The translations under genes and the position numbers were made by a program. 64,000 nt of DNA from Phytophthora quininea. Its lineage: Eukaryota; Oomycota; Peronosporomycetes; Peronosporales; Peronosporaceae. How positions within the stretch are numbered: position 1 is the stretch's first letter; each line of letters starts with the position of its first letter. The stretch spans positions 930,001 to 994,000 of the forward strand of contig JAAVTG010000586.1 of the NCBI GenBank assembly GCA_011947345.1, given 5' to 3'. This document shows, in pieces, positions 1 to 12,871 of the stretch. The notes under the pieces are model-generated. The model worked only from the letters and a program-made list of their open reading frames with translations, did no database searches and was not told the DNA's origin.

Positions 1-3000
1 TTGAGCGGATCCTCGAACGTTTGTGGTCTTGCCATCAGCAGACCTTGGAACACGTTTGCTATGTGTCGGATATTAAATTCATAGTGGAAATTCGCTGCGG
101 TTTTCCGAAAAGTGCTGCAGATTTGGATGTGGAGGTTGAGAGCAGCTTTCAAGATCGGTTGAGTCATCTTTCGGATGTCTTCGACAAAGTCGGCTACGTA
201 ACCTTCGAGGAAGGTAGTGTAGATGACTTGTAGACTCGCTGGACTCAGTTGAGGCAGAGCAAACGTGACGAAATGTCGTTGCAGTCTGGGGTTGATGCTG
301 AAGCTACCAGCGTTTGGATTCATACAGCTCAGGAATTGAACGTTCACGATCTGCTTTAATGTGAACTTGGCTCGGTCGTACCAGTGACCATAGTCCAAGT
401 ATTGACGCAGTAAAGCCAACGAACTCTGAGTTTCGTACGGATCAACTTGAGGCAGATTCAAGTCGTCGAGGAAGTAGATCAGCTGATCGCCGACTGTTGG
501 ACCGAATGTGCTACCTACTCGCTTGGACAGCTTGGACTCGAGAATCACCTGAAGAGCTTGAGCGTTCGTGTAGTAGTTGAAGTTGATATCTACACTAGTA
601 CATGACCCTTTTCCAGTCGTTGTTGGAGTAGTCTTTGATCCAGCAGCTCGAATGTCAAGGGTGTTCAGCACACCTTGTACTAGTTGGGTTTTGCCAGTGC
701 CAGCATTTCCACAGAGCATGAATGGCCGCTCCTCTCGAACCATCGTACTCATCCAGCTCGTGATGGAAGCAGTCTCTGGAGTTGGCACCGTGACGGACGA
801 CATGGACACGGATCCATCGAAATGCACGGGTTTGAAATACGGTGAAGCCCGCCACGTATCGAACGACAAAGTGGTTGGGTCGAGCCAGTAGTCAAACACT
901 GTGTCTCGTGCCGGGAATTTGATCTGTTTGAATTCACTGCGCCACCACTCACTGAACAGCTTCCTGTAGTCCGTTCCATCGTCTGTGATGGTAAGTGCTG
1001 CGCCGAACGCCCAGACAGAGATAAAACCGCTGAGGGTATCAACTTTCTTGGCGTCTCGCAAGGTTTCGGCGTCGAGCACAGCGTCCAAGAAGTAGAGGTA
1101 CGTCTGCACCATAGTGATCTCTTGCGTGGACACAATCGTCTTACAGTTTTGCTTGACGAAAGCGATGCACGGTTCAATGTACTTGTTCATGGCTTCTCCT
1201 AGTGCAGTTCGTTGAGGAACTGAAGCGCCTTTGGTTGCTACCCAACTAGCTAAGAACGAGCGCCACTGGAAACCATCGTCATCTGAAATGTACAAGATGC
1301 CGGCTCGAGATACCGTCGCAGGCGTAGCGTATTTCAGATCGCGGATCTCGAACAGCAAGCGCATGTTTGGCTTGAGAGGAATACGTTCGTTTGAAGCGAG
1401 GGTTAGCATCTTGTTGTCGTCCATGACGGAGTTCATCGACTCGATCCAATTCGCGTCCAGATCGCCGTCCAAAACAATCCATTTGGGTCGGCTATCAGTA
1501 GCAGAACTACTTGCAATGTCTCGCATGATCTTAGACAATAAACCATCTTTCCATTCCCTGGACCCGAGCACCATATACCCGTACAAATCTTCGGTCGAGA
1601 CTGCCTTCGGATTGAGATCGACTACCTTCGTTACATATTCCTCCCCTTCTTCTTTCGAGCTGCGATAAGAGTTTCGCAACACTCGGTTTTCCCACTCCCC
1701 GGAGGTCCCATGACGAATACGCAGTGACGAATTGCTAGCAATTCTTCTAGTTGAATAACTTTCAGTCGGAATTGTTCGTGTGGCCACAGTCCACGGTCTT
1801 CACACGCGACGTGGACGTGTTTCTCCATCACCTCGTCAATCTTTCGAGGTAGATTCAGATTCGGGAAGAGGTCGCTGAGTAGTCCATTGAACACTAGCAA
1901 GTCTTGCTTGACAATCTTAGGCAAGTTAAAGTCTCGTAAGGAGCGCATTAAGATTTCTTGCTCCGATAGTTTCGGCTCCGCTCGCTTGAAAGACCCGGCC
2001 ACGACAAGAACACTCTTTACAGCTCGAAGACCCCAGTCATAGTGATCTTGTTTGGAAAGTAGTTCGCGAAGTAATGAATACAAACTAAAGAATTTAGCGG
2101 CTAGTAGTTTAGCTTCTCGGAAGCCTTCCGCCATGAGCATATTTTCACAGATTAATACCAGGTCGGGTGCCATGACTGTAATGGGTCGGAATAGAGCTTT
2201 TAAGCCTTCAGGTAGCTCTGATCGACCAAGATATCCAGGATTCATCGTGATAAACGTTCCGCAAGTTGGGTTGAGAGTGACGGTATCACCTTCGACAATA
2301 ACATGGCGACTTTCACTTCGAATACCGTCACAGACAGCTTTGAATTGCACCGAACAGACAGACAGTACCTCTGGAGCAAGACGATTAAATTCGTCAAAGC
2401 ATCCCCACGCTCCTGCACTCGCCAAGCCTTTGAAAATATTCCCCAAATTCTTGTAGTCCATTTCTGGAGAACAGTTGAACACATAGCAGACTTTCCCCAC
2501 CATATTTGCTAAATCTTTCGTTGTCTCGGTCTTACCCGTTCCGGCTGGACCAGCAGGAGCACAGCCCATTTGGATATGTAGTGCTTGGGTTGCAGTGACG
2601 TAAATCCTATCTGTGAGTGGAGTGATCACCAGTCTTGGTCCATTTCCCAAGTATTCAAACCCGTAGTCGAATTTCGCATCCAAGATCTCCAGATACGTTT
2701 TGTTTTGTTGGTCGGAACGACGTTGCTTAAGTTGTGACTGCCACAGGAAAGAGCTGGGCGTTGTGATCTCTTCGTACAGCAATTTCTGAACGATATCCCG
2801 GGAATGAGCGTCCATCGTGATCATACACATGGTTCGTTGGCGGTCGCCCTTAGGTAAGTTCGTTTGGGTGAGTTTAATGAGGTCATTCAGCTGGATAATC
2901 ATTTTCTCTTGGAGTTCCTTCATAGCGGTTGCATGGCCTTTGGATAGTAATTCAAAGGCATATTCAACGCTTCTAGCATACTCGATTCCGCCAACAAGCA

Positions 3001-6000
3001 AAGCGATCTGAGCTGCATCGATGTTGTCCTTGGAAGGCGTTCCTTCATTAACAGGCGGCAACTTCTGCAGCAGCCAGTCCACTCGATTCTGCTCTGGGAA
3101 TCGATCGATGGACCTCGTCACATGACCTTTTAAAGTCAGCTGCATCGACTCCAGTACAGTCTGTAGATAAAGCTCCACCTTGCCTGCCACCGTGACTTTA
3201 TTCTCGAAAGCGATCGTCTCTTTTGCTGTGTCGTTAGAGACGAAATGTGTCGCTTGGATAGCCATATGCTCCTTCTCTAAAGCCAATGTATGTATGGCCA
3301 AAAACACCTTCTCAAGATGAACCATGATACTTTGCGGGTTGCTGCCGTTGGATAAGATGTCGAGCAAGTCAGCTTCAGAAATGAAGTAGAATCGCGGGAA
3401 CAACCTGCGCTTGGAGTCCAAGTACTCTTTCAACGCTTGTTGGCACTTCTCTAAGCGAGACCGTAACTCATTAAGCAAACCCAAAAGGTTCGGCAATTGA
3501 CATGCTGACAAAACATTTCCCGGTGGGTCTTGGTTCCACATTTGTTGCAGTGTTTGTCGAACTAACTCGTCGACGTCTTCAAACCTGGTCGCTTCGTCTG
3601 GAAGTTCGCGTTTGACTTCTTCGGACTGCATAAAGAGTGGCTCTAGATACGACCATGATCGCTGGATCTCAAGCAGAGTAGTTACAGTCTCCGATACTTG
3701 CATGAGCTTCGATCGCCATAGTTGCGTTTGGTCCTGGAAGAAACTATTGCGTCCTGAGGCCATCCCTTGTACTAGTAGTTGATCAGATTCCAGCATTTCC
3801 ACATCGTCTTCAGCCATGTGAAGCAGCGGCACTGTCGTCTCCTTATACGGAGTCATTGCCAAGCAAATACTGGACCAACGAGCCTCCAATTCTTGCAGAA
3901 CAGATTCCTGCTTAGCTTCCTTCTGCGCTCGGTCAGTAATCTCCTCGACATCTCGTTGGATCTCGTGCAAATTCAATGCTAAAATGTCGGCGAATTTCAA
4001 CGCCGGATTGTCGTCCGGACATTCGAATTCTTTTCCAGAGACCTTGATGAGGTCGTGCCAGTGTCGTCTGCGCATTGACGGATGGCGAAGAGCTTGGAAC
4101 AATGGACAAGTACTTAAGAAATCCTTCACGAGTCGTTCAAACTTCTTGAAAGCGTCGCAATCACGGATGTCTTTGTGGGTAGCTTTGACTAGCGTCAAGA
4201 AGGTCTTGGCTTCTTCTTCCAGCACAATTGCGTCAATCATACTCCATGGAATGTCTCGAGACAAGTCGATCTTCCTAGTTACTTCGGAAATGGACTCCCA
4301 CATTTGTCGGCAATGTGCGAGTGTTCGCTGGATAGACGTCAGCACCGAAGTACACGGCTCCATTAAATCTTCACACTCCAGTATCACAGCAATGTGTTGT
4401 CGTTGTTTGAGGGTAGCTTCGTCCTTTTCAAAGATGTTTTGTTCTTCGTCGATCATAGTTAAAGCTGCGTTAACTCCGACAGAGAAATTCCAGAACGACT
4501 TGGCTTTAAGCTGGGCTTCCTTGCTCTGTAGTTCTTCTACATACTCTGCTACTTCATCACGGAACTTCGTGCTTTGCGCAGCAATCAGTGGCACGATTCG
4601 ACTGCTTGCGGCCGGGACCTTTTTCAACACTTCTGCCCACGCCATTTCGATGGCCATGAGAATCTCGAGCTCTTTAGCAACTACGATACCTGCGTCTTTC
4701 AGAAACGCGATCTCTGTCCGTAGTTCCTCGATCGTTAAGGAAATCTCCTCGCCACGCTTTTCTACCATAAACACATGCTCCTTCAGGCCGATCAATGCAG
4801 CCGTGACTTGTTCAGGAGTCCACATCGCATCCGATGTAGGTTGTTCTAATCCGACATTACATTCTCGAGTCGATTGCTGCAGTGACTGCAGGTCATGCAA
4901 GACTTGATCCAACACGAGTTTGCCTGTCATTAAATTCATTTCACGCGTGACAATATCGTCGAAAGTCGCTGTGTAAGGAGATCGTCGAATGGTTCCTGCG
5001 TTGCCACCGAAAGTACCATGAAATTCGATCTGAACTTGGTATTCCCCGGGGTTTGGCACTGTGTAGCTCACAAGGTACTTGCCATTCATTAAGTCTTGGA
5101 TCTGCAGATTCGGAAGGAACATTGGCCCCGACTCATCCAAAGAGATGTCCACCGTAAACTCATCGCCACCACGAGTACGTACATTCCGCTGAGCGTCGCG
5201 AGCTTGGATGATAAAACACGTCGGTTCTCCACTTGCTCCTCCTGCTAATACTCCTGGACCATAGGCGAAACACAATGGTGCATGCGTGACTGAGAAATAA
5301 TTGTACGTCTGGAAGGTGGTCGTGAACGAGTCTCCTTGTAGCGCAACTCGAACTTGGACATCTCCAGCTGGGAAAGCAGTAAAGTCGGGCGTGACAACGT
5401 TTAATGTGTGGTCGTTCACGTATTCCCCAGCGACATCGACGGATCCTTTCCGACAGGAGAAGCGGATCGTGACAGGTTTGTTGGCAAAGTCGATACCTTC
5501 AATCACTAGCGGAGTTCCACCTGTAATCGGCCCAAAGTCGGGATACACACCCGTGATTCCGTACGGAGGCCCCACCACACAACTAACATCGAGGTAGAAC
5601 ATATCGTTGAGCCATACATTGGCCCAGCCGCCGAATACAATGAGTCTGCTGCCTTTATCATCATAAGCCAAGGTCGTGTCGCTTCTTCCGCACGGTGGTG
5701 AGCCATCGATCTCCGGAACACTCCAAGTCATCTCACCTGTGTCGAGTATACTCAAGTCATTCATATAATTTCCTTGCGCATTGTAGTTATTCGCCTCGCC
5801 GACGACGCCGCCAAACACGAAAACTTTGGCGTGTGGAATTGCTAGCACTGCACAGCACGCGTGGTTCCATCTCGGTAAAGTCGTCGCCATGTGCGTTCCT
5901 TCTACGAGCGTCCACGAATTCACCTGCGAGTCAAAAATATGGAGGTCATTAAACTGCGCCACACTATTCCAGCCGCCACAGACCAGCATCAAATCGTCCA

Positions 6001-6663
6001 CTGCACAGGCTTGATGACCTGCGCGCTTCTCCGGCGGTTTGCCTTTACAAGTGACCTTGTTCCAGCTGAAGTCGTCCGTGCGTAGCATATACAGATCGTC
6101 AAAGTCTCGTCGGCCGTATCCCGTGCCTCCGTAGCCTCCAAACATGTAGATATTCCTCCGGATCGCGACGGCAGAGTGAGCTCCCGGGGCGGCGGCAAAG
6201 TAGGTGCGACAGTCTTCGCTACGCTTTGTCGATGAGCAGCATTGCTGCTATTGCTATTGGAAGCGCCAGGCTGCATCCACTCGAGAGTAATGGGGTTGTA
6301 GACCCACAGGTCATTGAATCTCGTCGAACTGCTTTGGAACCCTCCGAATATGAAGATCTTATTGTCGACCACCGTGGCCGAGTGTTTCCAGCGTGGAGGT
6401 GGCCAATTTCCTGCGATAGGCGACTGCAGTCGCTCCCATTCACTCGGTGTGTTCGCATTGATCTTTAGAGCAAAGAGATCTGCAGTCGGACCCGGAGGTT
6501 CCGCATAGTCACAACCACCAAACAAATATCCACTAGACCCGACTATTGACAAGGAGTGACCAGAACGACGAGTTGGAGCTTCACCGTTGCGACGAGCTAC
6601 CGTCTCGAGCTTGCTCCAACGCAGCACAGTGGACCCAGACCCGAGGACATCGGCTTCCGGCAT
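1..6663 (-). CDS. Axonemal dynein heavy chain, outer-arm alpha-like, with N-terminal Kelch repeats (3' end outside window)
   Basis: This is a microtubule motor of the flagellar outer arm. The start is the ATG at 6661-6663. From the N-terminus come Kelch repeats (about residues 10-350, repeated FGG and W motifs), an IPT/TIG domain, a filamin-type Ig domain, the helical linker, and AAA1 with P-loop GPAGTGKT near 2550. AAA2 has P-loop GPPGSGKT near 1700 and a DLNPKAV segment. AAA3 has P-loop GNAGTGKT near 700. Kelch plus Ig/filamin at the N-terminus is known from the Chlamydomonas outer-arm alpha heavy chain. The AAA1 P-loop falls near residue 1,350, about 500 residues earlier than usual, and I see no DHC_N1 tail. 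The frame breaks at 6183-6189 and 1643-1646; one added base restores family sequence at each. After both repairs the frame is open to the window edge. It is divergent from the syntaxin gene. Confidence 0.9.
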
Positions 6664-6750
6664 TTTTACAGGTGAGGTTGTTGAAGTGTCGTTTCAAGAT
6701 CTGTGGCGATCTTCCAGCGGTCGCATAGAGATTTTGACTAGCCGGAGACC
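6664..6750. promoter_or_regulatory. 87-bp divergent intergenic region, dynein / syntaxin
   Basis: The two start codons face away from each other and are 87 bp apart, so both promoters must lie here or overlap the neighbouring gene. I see no distinct core motif. Confidence 0.4.
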
Positions 6751-7832
6751 ATGGCGTATCGCGACTTGAGCAGCAGGTTCATGCAGCGCAGAGTGAATCT
6801 ACGCAAACGAAGCTTGCGGTTCCACATGAGGCCTCGACTGGAGCAGTCGCCTCTACTCAGCGCTCTGTTCGTGTCCAAACAGGTGCGATTGAGAAACCCC
6901 GTGGAAGGAGATATCTCGTCGTGGCCGAATTGACGATGATTCCTGTAGAGAAACAAGTCGAAGGCGATGGAAACTGCACTGCTGCAAGACGCCAATGAGT
7001 TTCCCGAAGGTGAACATGACAACCGTAAACCGGAGTGGACGAGGTTTGCCGACAATGCCGACGAATGCATCCGACTGCTACACGCCAAACGTAACCGTCA
7101 GTGTTCCCTATCGTGAGAAGAGGATCGCTAACCGAGTGTTCTAGTGGAGTACCTGCAGCTGCTGCATACGAGGCGTCTGATGATCCGGTTTGACGATTCC
7201 GAGACACAGCAGGAGCAAGAGATCAGTTCTCTTACAGAAGAAATCACTGCGCTATTTCACAGAGCCGATCGCTCTCTCAAGAAGATCACGAGCGCGTTCA
7301 TCGGTGGAGAGCCGAGTCCGTCACCTGCTGACCGACTGGTGCGCTTAAACACTCAGAGAGCCATTGCACGCCGTCTGCATCAGATCTCCATCCAGTTCCG
7401 CATCCGTCAACGCGAATATCTGCAGCGTCTCCAACTGCAGAAGTTCGGGAGCGAGATCTTTGACGCTGACGAGATGGAGAAGGGAATTCCTTCACCGACA
7501 GCTTCCGACTGGGCAACAAGACGGCGTACGCGATTGATCGCACCGAGTACGACATCCGAACACGAGATATAGAGATCCAACGCATCGCTAAGTCGGTGGC
7601 GACGCTCGCGGCCATGTTTAAAGAAGTGGCCGAGATGGTGATCGACCAGGGCACGCTGATCGACCGCATCGACTACAACATGGAGCAGGTGGTGGAGCGG
7701 ATGCGGTCGGGGATGACGCAGCTGGAACAGGCGGACAAGTACCAGCGGAACACACGGCCGGAGCGCTGCATCTTGACGCTGTTGACGCTCATCACGCTGT
7801 GCTTCTTCGTCATCGTCCTCAAGCATTCGTAG
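6751..7832 (+). CDS. Qa-SNARE, syntaxin-16/Tlg2-like
   Basis: This is a t-SNARE for fusion of endosome-derived vesicles with the trans-Golgi network. Exons are 6751-6882, 6949-7090 and 7145-7832. Introns of 66 and 54 nt have GT-AG ends. The N-terminus starts MAYRDLSSRF, like the syntaxin-16 group, and is followed by the Habc region. The SNARE motif is near residues 235-295, with the central Gln in VIDQGTLIDRIDYN. One C-terminal membrane anchor (LLTLITLCFFVIVL) ends three residues from the stop, as expected for a tail-anchored protein. The frame breaks in the GGG at 7482-7484; one added base gives 963 nt (320 residues), close to syntaxin-16 (about 325). Syntaxin-16/Tlg2 is a better match than syntaxin-5 or -7 because of the RIDYN segment. 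Confidence 0.88.
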
Positions 7833-8106
7833 GGCATCAGGATCCTAGTCGTAGAAGACCCAGATCGGTTTAAACTCGGTCTTCTCAAGGAGGGAGAGGC
7901 CCCTCTCAACTGACACGCATAAGTTCCTTCCTCTTCATCTGCCCAACAGCACTGCGCCATATCTCCACGACTTTTTGATTATGGTACGCCATTCAAAACA
8001 AATCTGTACGTAAAAATATGTCCCTATACATAGTATCCTCGATGTAAGTATATATTCCTACATCAAGGAACGCCAACATCTCAACAACATTTCGACACGC
8101 TATACC

Positions 8107-10079
8107 ATGGAGCCTCGCGCTCGCCGCCTCAGCAACGCGCGGGAGCCGTCCCTGGCGCCCCCGGCCTTCGTCCCCAAGCCGTTTACGCCTCGCAGTCGCC
8201 CCAGTCCTCGCTCGGTGTCCACGGCCCTGTTATTGCGGCTTCTACTCGGTCTTCTCTGCGTTGGCATCCTCGTGCAGTTCTTCATTTGGGGCTCTCGCGT
8301 CACACAACCCCAACTTAACAACTCAAACATCAAGGCCGACAATGGCTGGATGAACCACCTGCGTAGGATCGAGAAACCAGCCACAGAAGCCCCCAAACCC
8401 ACGGCGGACAGCGTCCTATTCGAGCCTAAAGTCAGTGACCCGACCCATGAAGAAGAGCAGAAGCGGAGAGCCCGTACGACCCAGCACTGCATAACGAGGA
8501 CCAGAAGCAAGTGGCGGAGATGGTGCAGTGGGCCTGGAAGGGCTACGCCACGTATGCCTACGGCCACGACTCGCTCAATGTCAAGACGTACAAAGGAACA
8601 GGACTGCCGGACCATGACATGGCACTGACGCTGGTGGACGCCCTGGATACGCTTTATCTCGTGGGCATGTTCGATGAGTTCGACCGAGCCAGCGAGTGGG
8701 TGGCCAACAACATGGAAGATCGGATCTTCCTAAGTGGCTTCATCAGTCTCTTTGAGACGACCATTAGACTCATGGGAGGACTCTTGTCGTCCTTCTACAT
8801 GTCGGGGCATGTGCATCTGCTGACCATTGCCAATAAGTTGGGAGTGGCGCTCTCTCCGGCGTTTACTGTGTACAAGCATGGCATCCCAGATAAAGATTAT
8901 GATATTGTGGTAAGTTGAGGAGGACGGCGGTGGTTGCGAGTATCTGCTGCTAATTTGTATTTATTTATTTGCTCTTGTTTTGACAGACGAAGCGGACGCG
9001 TGAGTCTCCATCGCTGGCGGAAATCGGCACGCTGCAGATGGAATTTAAATACCTCGCCCAACTCACGGGATATCCGAAGTATCAGGAGCAAGTGGATCGA
9101 ATTTCCGACTCGGTATGCTTTACCGTTTAGGAGAACTTTGTCGCGGTCTTGCTAATGCCTGGGCTATGTTATTTGGCCGGTGTAGCTAGCAAAACAAGTG
9201 GAAGAAAAGTACCAGAATGGCCTGCTACCAGTTCAAGTAAACCAGCAGACTGGGAAAATCACCACATCTAAAGTCACATTAGGCGCTAATGGCGACAGCT
9301 ACTACGAGTATCTGCTGAAGCAGGTGCGATTATTTCCTTTATGGCTATGTTTTGTGGTTACTGAGCTAACGAGGTACTGGATTTGAACGATATAGTGGCT
9401 GCAGTCGGGTAAAAAGGAAGAGAAATTCAAGACTCAGTACATGACGGCAGTCGATGGCATCATGGACAAGCTGGTGGGCAAGTCGAAGCCAAACGGACTG
9501 GTATTCATTGGCGAGCTCGTGTACGGCAAGTTCGAGCCCAAGATGGACCACTTGGTGTGCTTCGTGCCCGGAATGCTAGCACTGGGGTACAAGAACGGCA
9601 TGCCCGAGGAGCACCTCACACTAGCGAAGCAGCTTATGGAGACTTGCTACCAAATGTACGCGCAAATGGCCGCCAAGCTCGCACCCGAGATCATGTACTT
9701 CAACATGAAGGAGAACGTCGAAGAGGATTTACTTGTCAGTGCCACCGATGCATTTAACTTGCTGCGTCCCGAGACAGTGGAGAGTTTGATGGTGCTGTAT
9801 CGCGTCACAAAAGATGAAAAATACCGGGAATACGGACGTGAAATCATGAAGGCGTTCGAGACCAACTGCCGATTAGAGCGCGGCGGATACGCCAGCATTG
9901 GGAACGTGGCCAAGGGCCCTGTGCACGTGGGCTTCCGCAACGAAATGGAGAGCTTCTTCATTGCCGAGACGCTCAAGTATTTGTTCCTGCTCTTTTCGGA
10001 CGATTCCCTGCTGCCATTAGACGAGATCGTCTTCAACACGGAAGCTCATCCGTTCCCGATAGACCGCACTGCCCCATAG
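8107..10079 (+). CDS. Class I alpha-1,2-mannosidase (GH47)
   Basis: It trims alpha-1,2-linked mannose from N-glycans in the ER or Golgi and helps mark misfolded glycoproteins for disposal. Four exons are 8107-8909, 8987-9112, 9186-9323 and 9396-10079, with introns of 77, 73 and 72 nt, all GT-AG. It is a type II membrane protein: a basic cytoplasmic tail of about 38 residues, one membrane segment (residues about 39-58), a stem, then the GH47 domain from about residue 135. Visible family segments are GLPDHDMALTLVDALDTLYL and the C-terminal FNTEAHPF, whose Thr binds Ca2+ in this family. The frame breaks near 8459-8467; with one added base the coding length is 1,752 nt (583 residues). Whether it is the ER or a Golgi type cannot be told from sequence alone. 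Confidence 0.92.
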
Positions 10080-10251
10080 CGAGCCCGCGTGGAGAGCTAT
10101 CCTGCATTTTTCAGTGTACAGCACGGCGAGGACGCTAGCTATTTTGATGAAGTATATTTTTGAGGGAAATACAAGCTGTGTGGAGATCGAGTGCGTGGGG
10201 TGAAACGTGTCTGTACTGGACGAGTCTTCAACTTGATGAGCTGTGAAATTC

Positions 10252-11363
10252 ATGGGCGGAGCAGCATCTGTCCTTGGCGATACACCTGCTCACTCCCAGT
10301 ACGTTTATGGCGAGACTACAGACGAAAAACCCACGGAAGGATCGACGACGTCGTGGATTGGAACGACACTCACGATGCCGCCCAAGCCTTTCAGCCTGGA
10401 GAACTACTTTGAGCTGCTGGACATTGTCGGCACGGGGATGCTCGGTAAAGTCCGTGTCGTCCGGCATAAACGTTCCAGCCTTTATTACGCCCTCAAGTCG
10501 ATCAAGAAGAAGGACGTGATCACGAAAAAATGTCCCCGCAACTTGAAGCCGAGCGCGACGCCATGGAGCAGATGACGCGAATTCGACATCCGTTCTCTGC
10601 TCGCTTCTTCGGTAGTTTGACGACGACAGCACATGTTCATTTCTTGATGGAGTACGTTCCCGGTGGGGAGCTCTTTCATAAACTACACCTCGTCGGACGA
10701 TTGTCCAATGACGAAGCCAAGTTCTACGCTACCGAGCTGGTCGTTTTCATTGAAGCTTGCCACGCCAACGGGTTCATGTATCGCGACTTGAAGCCCGAAA
10801 ACATTTTGCTCGACTCTAGTGGTCATATCAAAGTCGTGGATTTCGGGTTTGCCAAGTGGTTTCGGAGTCCCAACGATCGTACGTCGTCTAGTGTGGGAAC
10901 GGATCAATACTTGGCGCCAGAGCAACTCACACTATCGCACCAGAACCGTCGCTACTCCTGCACGGTGGACTGGTGGGCATTTGCCTGTGTCGTGTACGAA
11001 ATGGTGAACGGATCCCCACCGTTCACTACTCGGCGTGACGACCCGCACTTTGAGCTGTATAATCGCATCCTCGCCGGCAAAATCTTCTGGCCTCGACACA
11101 TGCAGGCGCCGCTCAAAGACCTACTTCGTCAAATGCTGCAACCGGATCAAGCCAAGCGGCTGAACGACGTGGAAGCCATCAAGAAGCACACGTGGTTCGA
11201 GGACGTCGACTGGGAGATCGTCCCGCAGCGTCGAGTAATTGCGCCGCACCCGCCGACGCTGAAGGACGTCGGCGACACCGACAACTTCGACGACTACCCG
11301 AGCTCGACAGAGGAGACACCGCCACTTGACAACGACGCCTCGCTCGAGTTCCGGTCGTTCTGA
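10252..11363 (+). CDS. cAMP-dependent-type protein kinase catalytic subunit (AGC, PKA-C-like)
   Basis: This is a Ser/Thr kinase. The start chosen is the ATG at 10252; it gives MGGAASV, which fits the N-myristoylation pattern Met-Gly-X-X-X-Ser. Kinase motifs are GTGMLGKV (about residue 60), the catalytic Lys in YALKSIKK (about 82), YRDLKPEN (about 178), DFG (about 197), and APE within YLAPEQL. The C-tail is PKA-like: WFEDVDW, then DTDNFDDYPSS, and a terminal FRSF hydrophobic motif. The activation-loop Thr of PKA (TLCGTPEYLAPE) appears as Ser in SSVGTDQYLAPE. The coding frame breaks in the six-A run at 10525-10530; one added A gives 1,113 nt (370 residues). It has no intron. It follows the mannosidase by 172 bp on the same strand. 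Confidence 0.9.
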
Positions 11364-12062
11364 CGTCCCGAGGCAACAATGCAATGATAGCAAACAGACT
11401 TCAACGCCGAGCATAAGGTCAAGGAGTCGGCGCTGATTGCCACCACGACAATTTTGCAGCAAGATACGCCAGCAGCCTTGGGCTCTGAATGCACACGTGC
11501 AGATGTCGGCCTGGAACAGTGCAAAATGCCTGCCATGCGGCGTGGTGGCCACATGAAGCTCGAGAGCCTGCTTTCCAGCAGTTGTCTGGAGTTGTGGACT
11601 CGTCCACAACTGCCAACGGAGACTTGCTACAGCACAGTCTTAGTCAAGTGAGCAACGAATAGAGCCAGGCGAAGGTCGATGCATGTTCGAGGCCTGCTGT
11701 CGCAGCAGTTGGCGGCCTCGGTATGGGCATCCGATACAACACTTTGGTCCCTTGGTAAAGTGCTTGCACACACACTCGGCTCCGAGCGGTGGTTTATCGG
11801 AGCTTGCAAGCTGGGGACAACTGAAAAGGCGAGGCAGCACGGTCCAAAAATCCACACTGGACGGTTGGTTTCGTGTCGACACTATCGAGGACTGTCCTGC
11901 CTGCAGCATCCCACGGCATCTCCACGCTCTCTCCACGACAAAGTGTTCACTTTGCAATCTGCTCCGCCTTCGAACAGTCCATTCGCGCTGGGAAAAGCGA
12001 GGAAGAAGGGCAGGAACGGCATTTGTACAGAGACCAGGAGAACTGCGCTCTAAGCCACCACG
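11364..12062. other. Intergenic stretch, no supported gene
   Basis: The stretch is 699 bp between the kinase stop and the next start. Several ORFs exist on both strands, including a long minus-strand one that runs into the next gene, but none has recognisable motifs. It probably holds the kinase 3' UTR and the promoter of the following gene. Confidence 0.5.
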
Positions 12063-12871
12063 ATGCCAGCTCTTGAGAATGTTGAGCCTCATGGTTCCGA
12101 CCCACAGCAAGTGCACAAGAGCACGACCAGCGCGCTCTTTGAGTTGACGCTCAGTCCCGAAGACGCCGCCAATATTCCGAGTCTGCTCCCGCCCAGGAAG
12201 AACTCGGACCCCATGATCAAGACCAAGCGGCGCATGTTTGCGGCTCCGCTGCTGAGAAGGTCCGCGACGGCGTCTGGCGCTGCTGCTGCTTCGGCTGCCA
12301 GCAAAATCAAGTCCATGACCAAGCTGCCGAACAAACTCAAGAGGTCCAGCAATGCCGACTCGAGCAAGGAAGACAAGGCGACGGCGAACCGTGCGCCGAC
12401 AGTTCCAACGCTGCCAAAATCGAACTCGGATGTGACCGAGAAGCAAGGCAGGAAGTTCGGCATGCCGTCGCTTAAAATGAAAATCCGGGCGACCTCCAGA
12501 GACGGCAAACCACCGGCCGAGCCTGTGCTGAATGCCTTGGACTCGCCGGACCCGCAGACAGCATCGGACCGCACGACAGAAAACTCGGAAGCCGACAAAG
12601 TCGACGAGACCCCATTCAGGAACAGAAGACGAATACGTCGCGGTTTGTGTCACGAATGCCGGCGATGCTCAAGCGTGTAGTGTCCACAGGGCATAATGCT
12701 GCTGCACCGAAGAAAGCCTCACCTGACACAAGCGCCAATTCCACTCCGCGCGGAGATTCTCCCGAAGACCCTGAAGAAAACACTCGACGGTCTTTGTTGA
12801 TGATGATGCAAGTGCCGGAAGCCCTGCGACGCTCTCAATTGCCTCTCATGGCGGCAGGGGAAACTTGGTGA
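12063..12871 (+). CDS. Basic, disordered protein of unknown function
   Basis: I do not recognise this protein. It has no membrane segment or known domain, and it is rich in Ser, Pro, Ala, Lys and Arg. It has several RRS/KRSS/PKSNS-type segments (LLRRSAT, KLKRSSNAD, TLPKSNSD) that resemble basophilic kinase sites. It starts MPALENVEPH. The frame breaks in the CCCC at 12610-12613; one added C joins the two halves into 810 nt (269 residues), and the joined frame stays open. That the same single-base repair works here as in conserved neighbours supports a real gene. It lies downstream of the PKA-like kinase on the same strand, but a functional link is only a guess. Confidence 0.55.

Noticed and set aside
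6100..6200. Introns as explanation of the frame breaks in host genes
   Set aside because: At most of the breaks no GT-AG pair removes a segment while keeping family residues; one added base keeps all residues of the domain. True introns here are 49-78 nt and were found separately.
10520..10535. Programmed ribosomal frameshifting in host genes
   Set aside because: More than 25 events in unrelated genes, all of one sense and in different homopolymers, is not plausible as regulation.
11640..12653. 337-codon minus-strand ORF across the gap and the basic-protein gene
   Set aside because: Arg/Gly/Leu-rich with no domain; the plus-strand frame joins across the gap by the same one-base repair as in conserved genes, this one does not need to.
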